Assembly: GCA_900491605.1 (NCBI GenBank)
Contig: UESW01001799.1
Coordinates: 300,504-364,503, forward strand
Reading direction: 5' to 3'
From: Calamus simplicifolius
Lineage: Eukaryota > Streptophyta > Magnoliopsida > Arecales > Arecaceae
Length of the DNA: 64,000 bases
The notes under the pieces were generated by a model, which did no database searches, was not told the DNA's origin, and worked only from the letters and a program-made list of their open reading frames with translations. The position numbers and the translations under genes are program-made. This document shows, piece by piece, positions 23,760 to 35,700 of the stretch (within the stretch, counting starts at the first letter, position 1; each line of letters starts with the position of its first letter).

Positions 23760-24660
23760 ATTCTTAATAAATCATTGATAGAATCCGGCATGTCCCAAAA
23801 AACTTCTTATGCCCTTCACATTGGCTGGTGGTGGGAGTTTTTCAATCACTTCTATTTTTTCTCTATCAACTTCAATTCCCTTAGAGAAAATTTGGTGGTC
23901 CAGCACTATCCCCTCCTCTACCATGAAGTGGCATTTTTCTCAGTTCAAAACTAAAATTTTCTCCTTGCATCTCTGCAAAACAGAAGATAAGTTAGACAAA
24001 CAATTATCAAAAGAATATCTAAAGACAGAGAAGTCATCCATGAAGACTTCTAAAATATTTTCACCATGTCCGAGAAGATGGACATCATGCATCTTTGAAA
24101 TGTGGCATTGCAAAAGTCAAAAGGCATCCTCTTATATGCAAATGTTCTGTATGGACAAGTAAAAGTGGTCTTCTCTTGATCTTTAGGTGCGATGGCTATT
24201 TGATTATAACCAGAGTATTATTCAGAAAATAGTAGTAAGTATGTCCTGCAAGTCTTTCTAGCATTTGATCAATAAAAGGTAAGAAAAATGATCTTTTGAG
24301 TTGCATCATTAAGTCTTCTATAATCTATGCATACTCGTCATTCTGTAAGTCTTTGTTAGTATAAGTTCATTATTATCATTCTTAATCACAGTTATTTTAT
24401 CATTCTTTGGTACAACTTGTATTGGACTTACCCATGCGCTGTCCGAGATAAGATAAACAATTTCTGCATCTAATAGCTTCAACACTTCTTTATGCATCAC
24501 TTCTTGCATTGATGGATTCAATCTTCTCTGGGGTTGGACAATCGGCTTATATTTATCTTTCATTAAAATTTTGTGTGTGCAAATTGAAGGACTAATTCCT
24601 TTCATATCAAAGATGGTCCAACCCAAAGTTATTTTGTGTTCCCGCAAGATTCTAAGCAAC
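23760..24660 (-). pseudogene. Athila-like reverse transcriptase
   Basis: The frame at 24318-24659 carries the RT fingers (TIFDMKGISPSICTHKI, then QPQRRLNPSMQEV, SAWVSPIQVVPKND). The catalytic box FMDDFSVF lies at about 24025-24050 in a broken stretch, followed by VLNWEKCHFMVEEGIVLGH-type sequence at about 23890-23950 with a stop. Several frames are needed to cover the domain, so it is inactive. Its place between protease and RNase H is the normal gypsy order. Confidence 0.88.
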
Positions 24661-25164
24661 TTTTACTTCTCTACATCATTCAAAGAATTATTAATAATAA
24701 CTGAAAAAGTAAAGTCTTGGCCTAAGAAAGCATACCTTAAATTTGATGGAAGCTGTTTGAGCTCAATTTGAATTGGTTTCGCTAGTGGAGATGTTGGCTA
24801 ATATGATTTTAAGTCTTTTACATTTGGTTGCATTGACGAAGGAAAGAGTAATGTAGCCTTCAAATATCTTTCACACTCTTTAACTTCTTCATTATCAAAT
24901 TCAATAGACGTAGAGCGAGTAAGACATACCTCAAGTGGTAGCTTTAGAAAATCATCTGCATAAGTTTCTTCAGCCATGATCACGTTCAGTCACTTATTTG
25001 AAAACAAGAATGTGTTTTGAAAGAAAATTTCATAGGCTTAAATACATCAAAAGTGACCTCATCCTCTCTAACCTCAAAACAAGTTTTTCTTACTGAACAT
25101 CAATTAAGGTTCTCCCCATCGCAAGGAAAAGTTGACCAAATATTAAAAGGATCTCCTCGTCCTC
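24661..25164 (-). pseudogene. Athila-like protease-RT linker
   Basis: A minus-strand frame at 24798-24983 (EETYADDFLKLPLEVCLTRS onward) matches the acidic linker seen between protease and RT in Athila-group polyproteins. It is broken at both ends. Confidence 0.5.
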
Positions 25165-25398
25165 CTACATGTCAAGGATAATGAAGTCAGCCAAGAAGAT
25201 GAACTTATCAACTTTCACTAATGCATCCTCAATGAATCCTCTCGGGTATTTTATAGATCTGTCTGCCAATTGTAAAGAGATGGTGGTTGGCTTTACTTCT
25301 TCAAGACCTAATTTCCTGAAAACAAAGAGAGGCATTAGATTAATACTTACCCCTAAGTCACATAAAACTCTATCAAAATAAGATTTTTTATAGTGCAA
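25165..25398 (-). pseudogene. Athila-like protease
   Basis: The frame reads VLCDLGVSINLMPLFVFRKL, then ISLQLADRSIKYPRGFIEDA, then KVDKFIFLADFIILDM. The DLG active-site triad instead of DTG/DSG is usual for the Athila group. The frame is open only over this segment. Confidence 0.85.
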
Positions 25399-25599
25399 GA
25401 GATAGTGAAACTCTCTAGATCTTTCAGCTTAAGTGGCAACTTCTTTGTAAGATTGCACTACTCTCCTCTGTCAGCATTACTGTTTCATGCTCCTTCAATT
25501 TTTGCTTCTTTGATATAATATCCTTAAAAAATTTAGCATATTTAGGCATTTGTTCTAAAGTTTATATGAGAGAAATATTAATATGCAATTATTTAAATA

Positions 25600-27065
25600 T
25601 ACTTAAATTTAGAAAACTGTTCATCCACATTACTCTTTTTTAATCTTTGCGGAAAAGGAATTGATGGGTCATAAATTAAAGAAGAATAAGTCTCAAAAGT
25701 AACTTCCTGGATTTTTTAGATTTTGAAACTCTTTCATTCTCCTTAGCCTTCTCAGCTTGCTCTACTTCTTTCATCTCTGACTCAGATTCCTTCATCTTGG
25801 ACTCCTCATTATCCATATTTTTATCTTGTTTGGTATTTGTTACTTTTGGCTTTCCATATGTTCACTCACTTCTCAATGTATTGCCTTTGCATGTTCTTTC
25901 AGATTAGTGACAGTGTTGCTTAGCAAAGTTTCTGCAGTCCTCTCTGTGAGCATGTTTGAGAGCTGATCGATTTGCACCTCAAGATTACGAATTGAAGCTG
26001 AGTTATTTTGGATCGCCACATTTGTTTTCTGCATGTACTGCATGAACATGTCCTCAAGTGTTGGCTTCTTCTCTTACTGTAAAAATTGCTGAGGTGGTTT
26101 AGCTTGCCCTTGGTTATTGATCCATGAGAAGTTTAGGTGATTCCTCCATCCAGGATTGTACGTGTTCGAGTATGGATTATTTTGATATTAAAAATTTGAC
26201 ACGTAATTTGCTTGTCCATAATTTGATTGGGCAAAAGGATTTTCACTTGGCAGTCAACACTTGAATGATTTCCTGCACAATGATCACAAACAACATTAGT
26301 TTGAATAGCATTAACATTCATTTTACCTAGTTGTTGAGATAAATTTGCCATTTGTACCGCCAATGAAGTTATAGAATCAAGTTCTAAAACTTTAGTTATC
26401 TTTCTTGGCATTGCTTTTTCTGTAAGCCATTGATAGTTGTTGAATGCTAATTCTTCTAGAAGTTCATATGCTACTTCATGAGTTTTACTCATTAAAGCTC
26501 CACCAGCTGCTGCATCAACCATAGACCTATTTATAGCTCCTAAACCATTGTAGAATATTTGCACTTGAAGCCATGCAGGAAGGTCATGATGACGACATCT
26601 TCGCAATAAATCTTTGTACCTCTCCCATGCTTCATATAATGATTCACCTTCAAATTGGATGAATGTAGTGATGTTATTCCTTAGCTTTGCTATTTTTGCA
26701 GAAGAAAAATATTTTGCTAGGAACTTTTGTGCTAACTATTCTCATGTAGTGATGACGCCAGATGGCAAAGAATTCAACCAAGCCTTGGCTTTATCTCTAA
26801 GTAAGAAAAAAAAGCCTTAGTCGAATTGCATCATATGTCACTCCATTATATTTAAAAGTATTACAAATTTTTAGAAAATTTGCAATATGAACGTTAGGAT
26901 CCTCTTATAACAATCCCCCAAACTGGACAGTTGTTGTATCATTTGAATGATGGTCAACTTGATCTCAAAATTATTGGCTTGTATGGCTAGCCTTCTTATG
27001 CTTGATGTAGCCCCGTTGACCGAGGGCATATGACTATGTAACACCTTGTGCTCCTGATCAGCCAT
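25600..27065 (-). pseudogene. Athila-like gag
   Basis: The start ATG is at 27063-27065 (MADQEHKVLHSHMPSVNG, later ANNFEIKLTIIQMIQQ). The Retrotrans_gag core is visible in another frame as FEGESLYEAWERYKDLLRRC at about 26585-26655. It continues at 26133-26606 (LPAWLQVQIFYNGL, then KTHEVAYELLEELAFNNYQW) and ends with a knuckle CDHCAGNHSSVDC at about 26255-26295. The region toward protease (25700-26130) has a QTQIGQLS-like heptad stretch, then decays. Several frameshifts and stops. Confidence 0.85.
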
Positions 27066-28059
27066 ATTAGGTAGAGATATGTTGACTTCTTTCTTCTTCT
27101 TTTTATCTTTCTTTTTCTTTATCTTAATCTACCATAAGGTTCTTTCAATCTCGGGATCAAAGGGTGTATGCACTAATAGTTTAGATCGAGGCATACACTT
27201 TTAAGTTCTAAAAAGGAAAGAGGCTTGTAGGCGTCTCCCAGCCGGTTCCAGAAAGTGGAGTCTTCACGGGGGTAACACAGCGTGAAGAAATTTTTGTGGG
27301 GAGAAGATCTCAAAATGGAGCAAGAGATCACTGGAAATCTCGACTTCGTAGGGATTCCAGCAACCAAAAATTTGTTCACGTAGACACAACGTGAAGAATC
27401 TTCTGTGGGAATCATGGAGGGCCCTTGGAACCAGGAAGATGGTCCACCTGTGAGAACGTGTCACGTGAAGAAGTTTCCGGGTGTTCTCTTACCCTCTGTT
27501 TGTATGGAGAAAATACTAGGGAAGAAAGAAAACTAGGGGGAAAACAGGAGAGAAAATGAAAGTTACCTGGATGGAGAGAAAGTAGGGAGGAAAGAAAATT
27601 AGAGAGAAAACAAAGGAAAAAAAGTGGTGGGCCCCATATAAAAGTTTTCTCTCCGAAACCGAAGAGATTTCGGAGAGAAAACTCAAAGTGCTCAAAAGTG
27701 CTCTTTCATTTTTTTTCATTCCAATATTGACCCTTTCAAAAAAATAATTGATGCATTTTTAATCATTTATAATAAGGATATTATTGTACTCATCCAAATA
27801 GAAGAAGAGAAAATATTCTCTTCAATTTTCTTTCCTCCCACTTTTCTCTCCTCCCAGTTTTCTTTCCTCCCAGTTTTCTCTCCATCCAAACAGAGCATTA
27901 GAGATCGCTAGGCTCCTAAGATCTCATAAAGATCTTAGCATGGAGCGACTTCATGGAGACTCCAGCAATGCAAAAAAAATTAGAAAAAAATATTTTAATA
28001 AAAATAACATTCAAAGTAGTAATTATCTAGTTAGTATCAATATCAATAATAATAATTAA
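27066..28059 (-). other. Athila-like 5' leader containing a MITE
   Basis: This untranslated leader between PBS and gag has CACGTGAAGAA-type short repeats at 27260-27475 and is interrupted by the MITE at 27492-27897. No coding domain is seen. Confidence 0.6.
27492..27897. mobile_element. PIF/Harbinger (Tourist-like) MITE
   Basis: The terminal inverted repeats are CCCTCTGTTTGTATGGAGA at the left and TCTCCATCCAAACAGAGCA at the right. The target duplications are TTA at 27489-27491 and 27898-27900. At 406 bp with no coding capacity, it has subterminal TTTTCTCTCC / GGAGAGAAAA words repeated in both arms, which could fold into a long hairpin. It is nested in the Athila-like leader. Confidence 0.85.
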
Positions 28060-28077
28060 TCCACGGCAATGATGCCA
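28060..28077 (-). promoter_or_regulatory. Primer-binding site of the Athila-like element
   Basis: The minus strand reads TGGCATCATTGCCGTGGA, six bases after the LTR end. It resembles the Athila tRNA-Asp PBS (TGGCGCCGTTGCCGGGGA) but differs at four sites, three of them transitions at C or G in methylatable contexts. Confidence 0.75.
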
Positions 28078-28083
28078 AAAATT

Positions 28084-29595
28084 TATTTGCATAAAATAAT
28101 CTGCAAGTGCACAGAATTGTAACAAGTAGTAAAGTATTTTTAGAAAATAAATGTCGAACCCATAGAGATTAATTATATATTGAACACCAAAATTCACTAA
28201 ATTAATTTCTATTTAAAAAATCAAATAGAATGTTCTACTATCTAAATAAAATTACTTAATAAATAAATCTAAAAATTAACAAAGTGTAAAAATATGATAA
28301 GAATAGATTTAGAGCGATTGATTTCACCTAACAAATCCCACACAATTTATTCTTCTTAATTATTAAATTTCAATAATTCCATGTTGATAATTAAAATTCT
28401 TTAATGATTCACTATCTTCTCTCGAATAATATCAAAATATCTCTAACTAACAACTCCATATCTCTATGTGAATTTAATTAATTAGAGACTCATTATGTAC
28501 TTTGAATTTTCTAAAAATTTACATTAATTACGGTAAAGCATTTCTACTTTTACTCAACTAATGGTGTTTAATTCTAGAACTAAAACAACAAATCATTGTA
28601 ATTCAATTGATCAAACGATAATTCTTAAGCATTAATAAAAAGAATTAAACACTCAATCATGAAATATTATAAAATAAAAAATATAAATTGTGTGTTCATT
28701 GCTAGATTACATTAATGTTCTAGAAAAGAAAAATTAGCTCATAATAAAAGTGAAAAGAAAACAAATAGAACTTATGTTTTTTCTTGGAATCAATTGATGA
28801 ACATGTAGCTTTCACCTCTATTCTTTCGATCCTTTTCTTTGAAAAACTCTAAAGCCTCCTCCTCTTCTATAGACCGCTGCCTCCTTGTATTAGTTGGAAA
28901 GTCGCTGTCCATGCTATGTCAAATCCATGTGAAAATCTGCTGGAAATTATCGCGTTAGAGTCCCTCCAAGTATGCCTTCTTTCTTGGCCGTTGGATGGCT
29001 GAATGGGCAGCTGAGATTGCTCCCAAGAAACTGCTTAAGCATCCTCTCCCGGATGAAATACAGCCTTGCCAAGCTGGCTGGGAGCCAGCTTGGTCCCGTG
29101 TTGAAAAGTGTGGAGGAAGCTTCATGAAATCATGCCTTTTCTCTTGGTTGTTGGATGCTAGAGCTTCTCACGCCCGTGAAGATTGGTTTCCACGTCACCA
29201 CGTGAACCCTCCTTCAACTTCTACTGCGATAAACTGGCTCATCCGATCCTGATCTCCATTACGTTGATCAATGAACAAGTCTTCTTCACGTGGGTCAATG
29301 AACCGTGGAATCCAATCTTCACTCCTTGGATCTTCACATGCCATGGAATCACGTTAACTTTCTTCAACGCTATTCATGTCTCAAGAAGCCGTGTTCCTCT
29401 ACTTTAATCCCTATTTTTTTTCTTTTTCTTTGGCCGAAAACTCCTCCAGCTGCTATGTGTTGTTTCTATTTTATTCTTCTTCAAAAGAAAATAAAAAGAA
29501 AATAAAAATAAATAACTTTAACTCAAAATAAATTAAAAACTAACTAATGTCATTATAAAAGTATATGAATTAAATGGTCGGATTTACGCTTATCA
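28084..29595 (-). mobile_element. 5' LTR of the Athila-like element
   Basis: The partner of 18361-19910, running from TATTTGCATAA (mutated TG) to GCTTATCA. On the minus strand it would start the transcript. It is shorter than its partner by about 40 bases because of small deletions. Confidence 0.88.
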
Positions 29596-30309
29596 TAATC
29601 TTCAATGCAACCACTTCCAACGGTCAAAAATGGCTAATAAACGTTGTAATCTTTCATAAGACTATAAATATAAGTTTAAATGAGTGATTTAAAGGAGCTT
29701 TTAAGAAGTTTTAAGTGTGAAAATAAAGAAAAACTAGAGAGATTTCAGCTTTCATTGTTTTAAAATCTACTGTTCAAGGGATTCAAGGTCATTAAGGCTC
29801 ATTCAAGGTTCCATCAAACAACTCAAGAAGCTTCCTCAAGTGCTCAAGTTATAGCATTTAAGAAGGAGAAGCTCGTTTAAGAGAAATCCTTTAATAAATT
29901 TATAAAGTGTCATTATTATCTTATTTGCTCACTTAGAACTTTTATAATCTGATACTTGTATCATTTCCTACTTGTTTGAGTTTCAACTTGATTGAAACTT
30001 ATCTTGGGTGTGCCAAACCCAAAAAAGTTAGCTGGTTTAGTTAAGGATTGTAATCATTAAGAAAATGATTAGTGAAATAAATTCCCAAGAGGTCCTTGGG
30101 GAGTGGATGTAGGTACAAGTTTGTATGGAACCACTATAAATTTCTTGTGTTTGTATGTGATTAGTTTCTTGTGCTTAATTATTTTCGCTTCACTTCACTT
30201 GACATAATATTTCCTAATCTTTATTTTTAAAATTGCATATACTTGCTAAATTTTTGAAAAGAATCCAATTCAACCCCCCTCTTGGGTTGCTTAACTGGGC
30301 AACAGATTT

Positions 30310-31250
30310 GGTTGGAATAGGTATTGAGAAGAGCACCTACATTATTTTCCTCAAGGAATAAAGGTTTCCGGCCTTGCTAATTAGATTTTCATTCAAGGAG
30401 AGGAATAAAATCCAAAAGAAGTGACTTCTAAAGGTTGCATCTTTAATGTTAGTTAGAATTTTAAAATTGGCATCTCCCTAGTGCATGATAGAGAGAAAGA
30501 TGAACGTTAGAAATCAAATTCAAGGACTCACATAAGACAAGCATCTCAAATAAAGAGAATCCCTTTCCATGAGACTTTTAAGGGTAACTTTATTCAAGAG
30601 ACAGAATTTAGATAGCATTTTCTTGTCTATATTTAGGTCTCTGGCATGTAGAGAAATGCCAAAGAGCTCACTCCAATAAGGCTCTAAATTACAATCGATG
30701 TGATGATCTACCATTTAATTTCTAGCATATTAAGGATAAATAAAGATAGAGAAATTCCTAGTGTATTTTAAACCTTGTTTATAAGCAAATAATAAGCTTG
30801 TCTAAGGAAGAAGGAAAAGGAGTTGAATCTATACTCAACTGCATCCTAATCAAATCTAGAGATGAACCGGCTTAGAGCCTTTTTCACTTAATTAGACACA
30901 CTAAGAGAAATGAAAATACATCTAGTAGGGTGGACAAGGACCATTGCCATCTGTGCAAGCTCCTCATATTTGCCCACATGATGTTGTTCAATTGAGAGAA
31001 AGGTAGAGATGCAATCAAGGCTCTCTTAGATGAATAGGGTTATCTCTCATTCATCTTCTTTCGATCAATTCTACAATACTTAATGCCTAATTCTTTTGAC
31101 GGTATCTATAAGATCTTCTAAGATGCTTGATTTCACTACATCCAAAGTACACATTAGTTTTAAAATAAAAGGCCGAGGCCAAATTTTTGGCTTTAGAGGA
31201 GATATTACAACAGTTGAGCACTATTAGATAAAGAGGAGTTGGGTGGGCAT
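30310..31250 (-). pseudogene. 5' part of the same decayed LINE (ORF1-like)
   Basis: A minus-strand frame at 30520-30714 contains an 'EPYWSELFGISLHARDLN' segment ending in RDSLYLR. This resembles the DUF4283 region of plant LINE ORF1 proteins, which bind the element RNA. It lies directly beyond the solo LTR whose other side carries the RT half on the same strand. Assignment to one element is inferred from strand, order and the exact GATTT duplication that joins the flanks. The endonuclease was not recognised. The domain match is weak. Confidence 0.35.
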
Positions 31251-32736
31251 GGGTGCAGGGGGTTAGGAGAGCTAGGATGTTGAAGTAGGGAGGGGTCTGA
31301 AGGCTAGGCTATAAATTAATAATACAGAAACTTTATTCATTGGGGGAGTTAAAGAAGTTCTTTTAGAGATCATATAATGAGAGAATTAGGTGGAAGGGTC
31401 TTTTATAAAAGTAAAACTAGTTAAAGTTTTTTTTTTTTTTTTTCTGAAAGACCATCGTAAATTAAATGAGCATTAAAGGAGAGTAAGTGCTTACTTGAGA
31501 GACTTTTGAAATCACTTCTATCACTTATGGAGAAGCTAACATCTCGAACTTTTTTTTTCATCTTTTAGAGGATCTCCAATTATTATAGGGGTTAAGTATA
31601 CGGATATCAAAGGGGATAGCATTAACTATCCTTTTGAATCGCTTATCCATTCTCTTAATTTGAATATTATTTGTGTATGTTGCTTAGAGAAGCACTGCGA
31701 GATCAAAGGGATAATGTCAATTGCATGACATAAAATACAATGTAATATTGTCATCTAAAGTTTAGTTTATATGTTTTTTATGGCATTATTCCTTTCTTCC
31801 GTTCTTTTCTCTTTTTTTTAAAGAAAAGAATCAAGTCAAACCCAATTTTTCTTCATTAATAAAATGAAATAAAAAGGCTACAGCACCAATATAGATCGAT
31901 AAATAAGGAGAACAAAAATATAGTTTAATGGCTAGAAGGAAACTAAGTTAGTTCTCAAGGCTTCAAGATAGGTAAATTTTTCTAGTGATAATCTATCAAG
32001 ACAACTCTGAACCATTTGGCTGTTATGAATCTGATACTAAAAATTACCTACAAAACATGAGTCCATCTAATTATAAGTATATTTGTACATATCCACTCAT
32101 GAAGAAAAAAAGGCATATTGTGTAACATTTATATTGACTAAAATTGAAGGCGGCATGAAGAAGATTAGCATAACATGTTCTCATGTTTGAGGTAATATTC
32201 ATCACTAAATTTGTAATATAGTTGTCGTAATGGATCTTTCTTGGTCACATTAATTTCATTATTCCTCTTCCTTCAAATAAGGACTCTTATATTTACATGT
32301 AGGTTATTTTGACGTAGAATTATAAATATTGATTATATACCTTATGAAATAATTTTTTGAATGGGAGTAGTGAATTATAATTTAACAATTTATAGCAGTG
32401 CATTGGCTTAAGGAAATAGTATACTTTAAATCTTTAATATAACTTAGAATGATTATAATAATTTTGTAGCTAAATTGGATAATCATCTATTATATATGTC
32501 TATAAGTCAAAATGGGTTATTCAATAGATATTTGTTGCTAGCATAAATTCATTTAAAGAAGGAAATATAATTTAATATAAAATCTTGATACAAGGTATTT
32601 GATAAGTATCACATAACGAAGCTGGATATCGGATCCTATAAAGTATAACCAACCAATAGTGGGATATTAGATTGTTGATTTACACCTTTACATTTTCTTT
32701 TTGGGGCTAAAAATGTTCTATAATATTCAAGTGATC
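31251..32736. other. AT-rich spacer, no gene seen
   Basis: No domain-like frame, RNA gene or bounded repeat was recognised. A T run lies at 31426-31443. Confidence 0.5.
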
Positions 32737-32741
32737 ATAAT

Positions 32742-33705
32742 TGTTGTGCAATGGATCAGCTTTGATTCCAATTGTTGTGCAAAAACCCGTTGTGCCGAGA
32801 CCAACTATATATTGCAAAAAAAACCTTTGAATCTGGATCAAAAATCAGCACCAAAGAGAGAGAAAAGGCAGCCATCTGATTCTATGTTTGGAGAGAGAAA
32901 ATGGCATTCAAGGGTGAGATGGCTAGAGAGAGAAATAAGGGTGTACACCTAGAGAGAGAAGGGAATGCCCAAGAGAGAGAAAGAGGCATTCTCATGCCTT
33001 TTAACTTTCTAGAGAGAGCAAGGAGCATGCAGATGAAAGATAGAGCAGCTTGCCTCGAGAGAGAAATGTGAAGGAAAGAAAAAGTTTTGTATACCTCACT
33101 TTTAGACAGAGAAAATGATGCTAGAAAAGAGAGAAGACTTAGGACATAAGCAAGAGAGAGGGAGTTGCCTACACACCCTAGTGAGAAAAAATTATCTTAG
33201 AAAGAGAAAATATTCTAGAGAGAGAAATATCATAAATAGAGAAAATGCCCTAGAGAGAGCGCACATAGGGGAAGAGAGAGGTAGTGCTAGGGTTTCTCAT
33301 GCCTCTCTAGAGAAAGAAAGTGGATGGCAGCTTGATGAGGGAAGAGAGAGAAATAGTTTGGAAGAAAAGAATCTTGTATTTTTTTCTTATACAAATCCTA
33401 GGGGCTAGGGTTTAAATACATAGCCAAGCTGGCTTGATCCTAATTCAGAAAAACTCTCACAGCTAACTCAATGAGATTAAATTTTTTCAAACATATGTAC
33501 ACACATGACTTGATTCAATCTCAAAATTCTTGAACTCACACCAGCCCAATACAAGTTAGCCCCCTCAAAGCCTATAGCCCAATATGAGTGTTGAGATAAC
33601 ATAGAGCCCAAATAACTCTAGAACCTCCATAATGCCTCATGGAATGTGGACCTTAGCCTTTCTCATGATTTTTTGGGCCTTGGAAGCACCACACTAGGAC
33701 CAACA
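32742..33705 (-). mobile_element. Copia solo LTR (ATAAT duplication)
   Basis: It runs from TGTTGTGCAATGG at 32742 to GGACCAACA at 33705, with perfect ATAAT duplications at 32737-32741 and 33706-33710. The last ~350 bases match the LTR at 1239-1787 (GGGTTTAAATACAT, CAGCCCAATACAAGTTAGCC, GCACCACAC), so the strand is inferred from that element. The first 600 bases are full of CTAGAGAGAGAAA-type words in irregular tandem. The open frame at 33115-33408 is a by-product of this purine-rich repeat. Confidence 0.88.
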
Positions 33706-33710
33706 ATAAT

Positions 33711-34812
33711 ATCATGTGGTTCCTTAAACTCATTACTCAAGCATAAAGTAATAACTAAATGAATAGCCTTTTAGTGCCAATCAAAAGAGTCATTCTATCA
33801 TATGGTTAGAAATTTTCAAGGCACTTGAAATATAGTTTTTATATGGTTTAGGTGTATATAAAATCTTGACATTATGTATGTGTGAGAGATAAATTATATA
33901 AAATTGACAATTGAGTTGTTGATTAAAAAACAATTTATTATTTAAATTAGTAGACTCGATGATGATCTAAAAAGTTAATCAATGTTTATAACAGTAATCA
34001 CGCCTTAAAGAGCATGTTGAAGGTATCCTATGAGAAGCATCAATGATTAGAAAAAAAGATAAAAAGAAAATGTTGGTCACATTCTAGAATCCATAACAAG
34101 GCATTTGAATTGCAGATTCACATTGTTAGTAATAAATATTCATCTTAAAATATGCATTATATTTTATAAAAATATTATATCTTGCTATTAAAATTATGAA
34201 TTTTTTATTTACTTGATTTATAGGTAGGAAACTTTCAACAAATATGACTTTCTAGTTTTACAAATTTTTAATGTTGCACATTATGATCATAAGCTTAAAA
34301 ATTTTAATATTGTAGACCATGATTCACAATACGCATTCAATTTGAATGGCTCGTTGTTGAATTGAGATTTAATACCTGATCCAACTTTATATATAGATAT
34401 ATTATATGCATACGCTTCCACGCATGTTTAATTGTAAAAGTTTTTCAACAATGTGTGCGCATCAAAGTTGACAGGTTGCATTTTCTTTTTCTTTTTCTTT
34501 TTTAAAGCATATACAAATTTTAACTGATTTAGTAGCACTAAATAGAACTGCATCCTATTTATAAAACTGAGATGCAATATGCATAAAAAATTTCCATGAG
34601 TATGTAATACATATATGCACCCTCTTGGATTATTAGTTACCATGGACTATGGTGTACGTCACATCCGCACAATATATAATTTAAAATTTAATCCTGACTT
34701 TTTCCTCCTCTCTCAAGCCACCTGATTGAAGTTCTTCATTTTTGAATGATCTATGAAAAAGACTTGCTGTATTAAATTTTTTTTTTTGCTAAACCACTTT
34801 TTGATGCAGCAA

Positions 34813-34813
<1 letters not shown>
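33711..34813. other. AT-rich spacer, no gene seen
   Basis: Nothing recognisable apart from T/CT-rich runs near 34478-34502 and 34780-34790. Confidence 0.5.

Positions 34814-34892
<79 letters not shown>
34814..34892. repeat. (TA)n microsatellite
   Basis: About 39 uninterrupted TA units. Confidence 0.98.
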
Positions 34893-34896
<4 letters not shown>

Positions 34897-35440
34897 CATA
34901 ATAAAATTTATTAAATTATTACATGCATGTTGGTATACATAAATAATTAATTTATATTATTAGTGCGTATTTATTATATCAAATGATGATGGAAGACTTT
35001 TTCAATGTTTTAATGGTAGCAATATACGACATGGCAACAACAAAAACATGATGGCAGCAAATCCTGTTCTATATATATAAAGGAAAATGCTAGGCGAAAA
35101 CAATCTATCAGCCCGTTTGCAGGACGACATGATGTTGACGTGGTACCTAATAGATGGCCCAAGCTTATTTTTATCTCATCAACCCCACACGAAGCAGACC
35201 AATCCCCTCCCAACACGTAAATGAAATAACGATTGCAGTGGTGAGGCGTGGCATCATGCATTTTTGAATATCATGAGTTCCAAAATGCTAGTGCTAGAGC
35301 CGGTATGGGTGCAGGGCATAGTACAGCAATGGTGGAAGAATGTGCTCACGGGATTTCAAATGATAGGATCCATTCTCTCTGAGCATCCGAAAGAGAAAAC
35401 AATGGAAAAATAAAAGAGAAAGGGCCCACGTAGCATCTTC

Positions 35441-35444
<4 letters not shown>
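34893..35444. other. Upstream region of the AHL gene, no gene seen
   Basis: No coding domain was recognised. The region is slightly richer in GC than DNA further left and belongs to the distal 5' flank of the AHL gene. Confidence 0.45.

Positions 35445-35478
<34 letters not shown>
35445..35478. repeat. (CT)n microsatellite, distal
   Basis: About 17 CT units, roughly 0.8 kb upstream of the AHL reading frame. Confidence 0.97.
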
Positions 35479-35481
<3 letters not shown>

Positions 35482-35700
35482 TGGGATGTCGGGGCTTGAG
35501 AAAGCGACGCGCTCCCACCTGCCCACGCGCACGCGGTCCTACAGCGAACCCTAATTTCCAACGCCTCCTTCCCTTCTACTGTTTCATTTCTCCCCAACAA
35601 AGTGCGAGGCACCGTCATCTCTACAGTAACAACACCACGACTAAAATGACTACTAAATCAACAGGTATATTTTAATTAAATGTGAACCAACCAAACCCTT

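Larger units (their letters stand above)
18361..29595 (-). mobile_element. Athila-like Ty3/gypsy element with captured host fragment and MITE
   Basis: LTRs at 18361-19910 and 28084-29595 are closely similar along their length. Flanking 5-mers are CAATC (18356-18360) and TAATC (29596-29600), a target duplication with one transition. On the minus strand the order is LTR, PBS resembling the Athila tRNA-Asp type, gag, protease, RT, RNase H, integrase, a 3' region and LTR. All coding parts are split by stops or frameshifts. It is inserted in the older solo LTR. The span is 11.2 kb, including a 406-bp MITE. Confidence 0.9.
7324..30304 (+). mobile_element. Sirevirus-like solo LTR split by two nested elements
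   Basis: The LTR begins TGTTGACC at 7324 and ends GGGCAACA at 30304. Perfect 5-bp duplications GATTT lie at 7319-7323 and 30305-30309. Only three pieces belong to it: 7324-7861, 18236-18360 and 29596-30304, together about 1.37 kb. The last ~35 bp (CCCCTCTTGGGTTGCT...) closely resemble the end of the younger Sirevirus LTR at 18235, so both are of the same broad type. Short internal repeats of the form GGCATRGTAG..RACTA continue across the Sirevirus insertion point, which supports the joins. No internal region remains, so it formed by LTR-LTR recombination before the nested insertions. Confidence 0.85.

Noticed and set aside
22263..24659. Gypsy polyprotein frames as an active element or endogenous pararetrovirus
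   Set aside because: LTRs, PBS and integrase order show an LTR retrotransposon, and multiple stops and frameshifts show it is inactive. No coat or movement protein motif was seen.
33115..33408. 97-codon frame as a small gene
   Set aside because: It translates the AGAGAGAAA-rich repeat inside a solo LTR.
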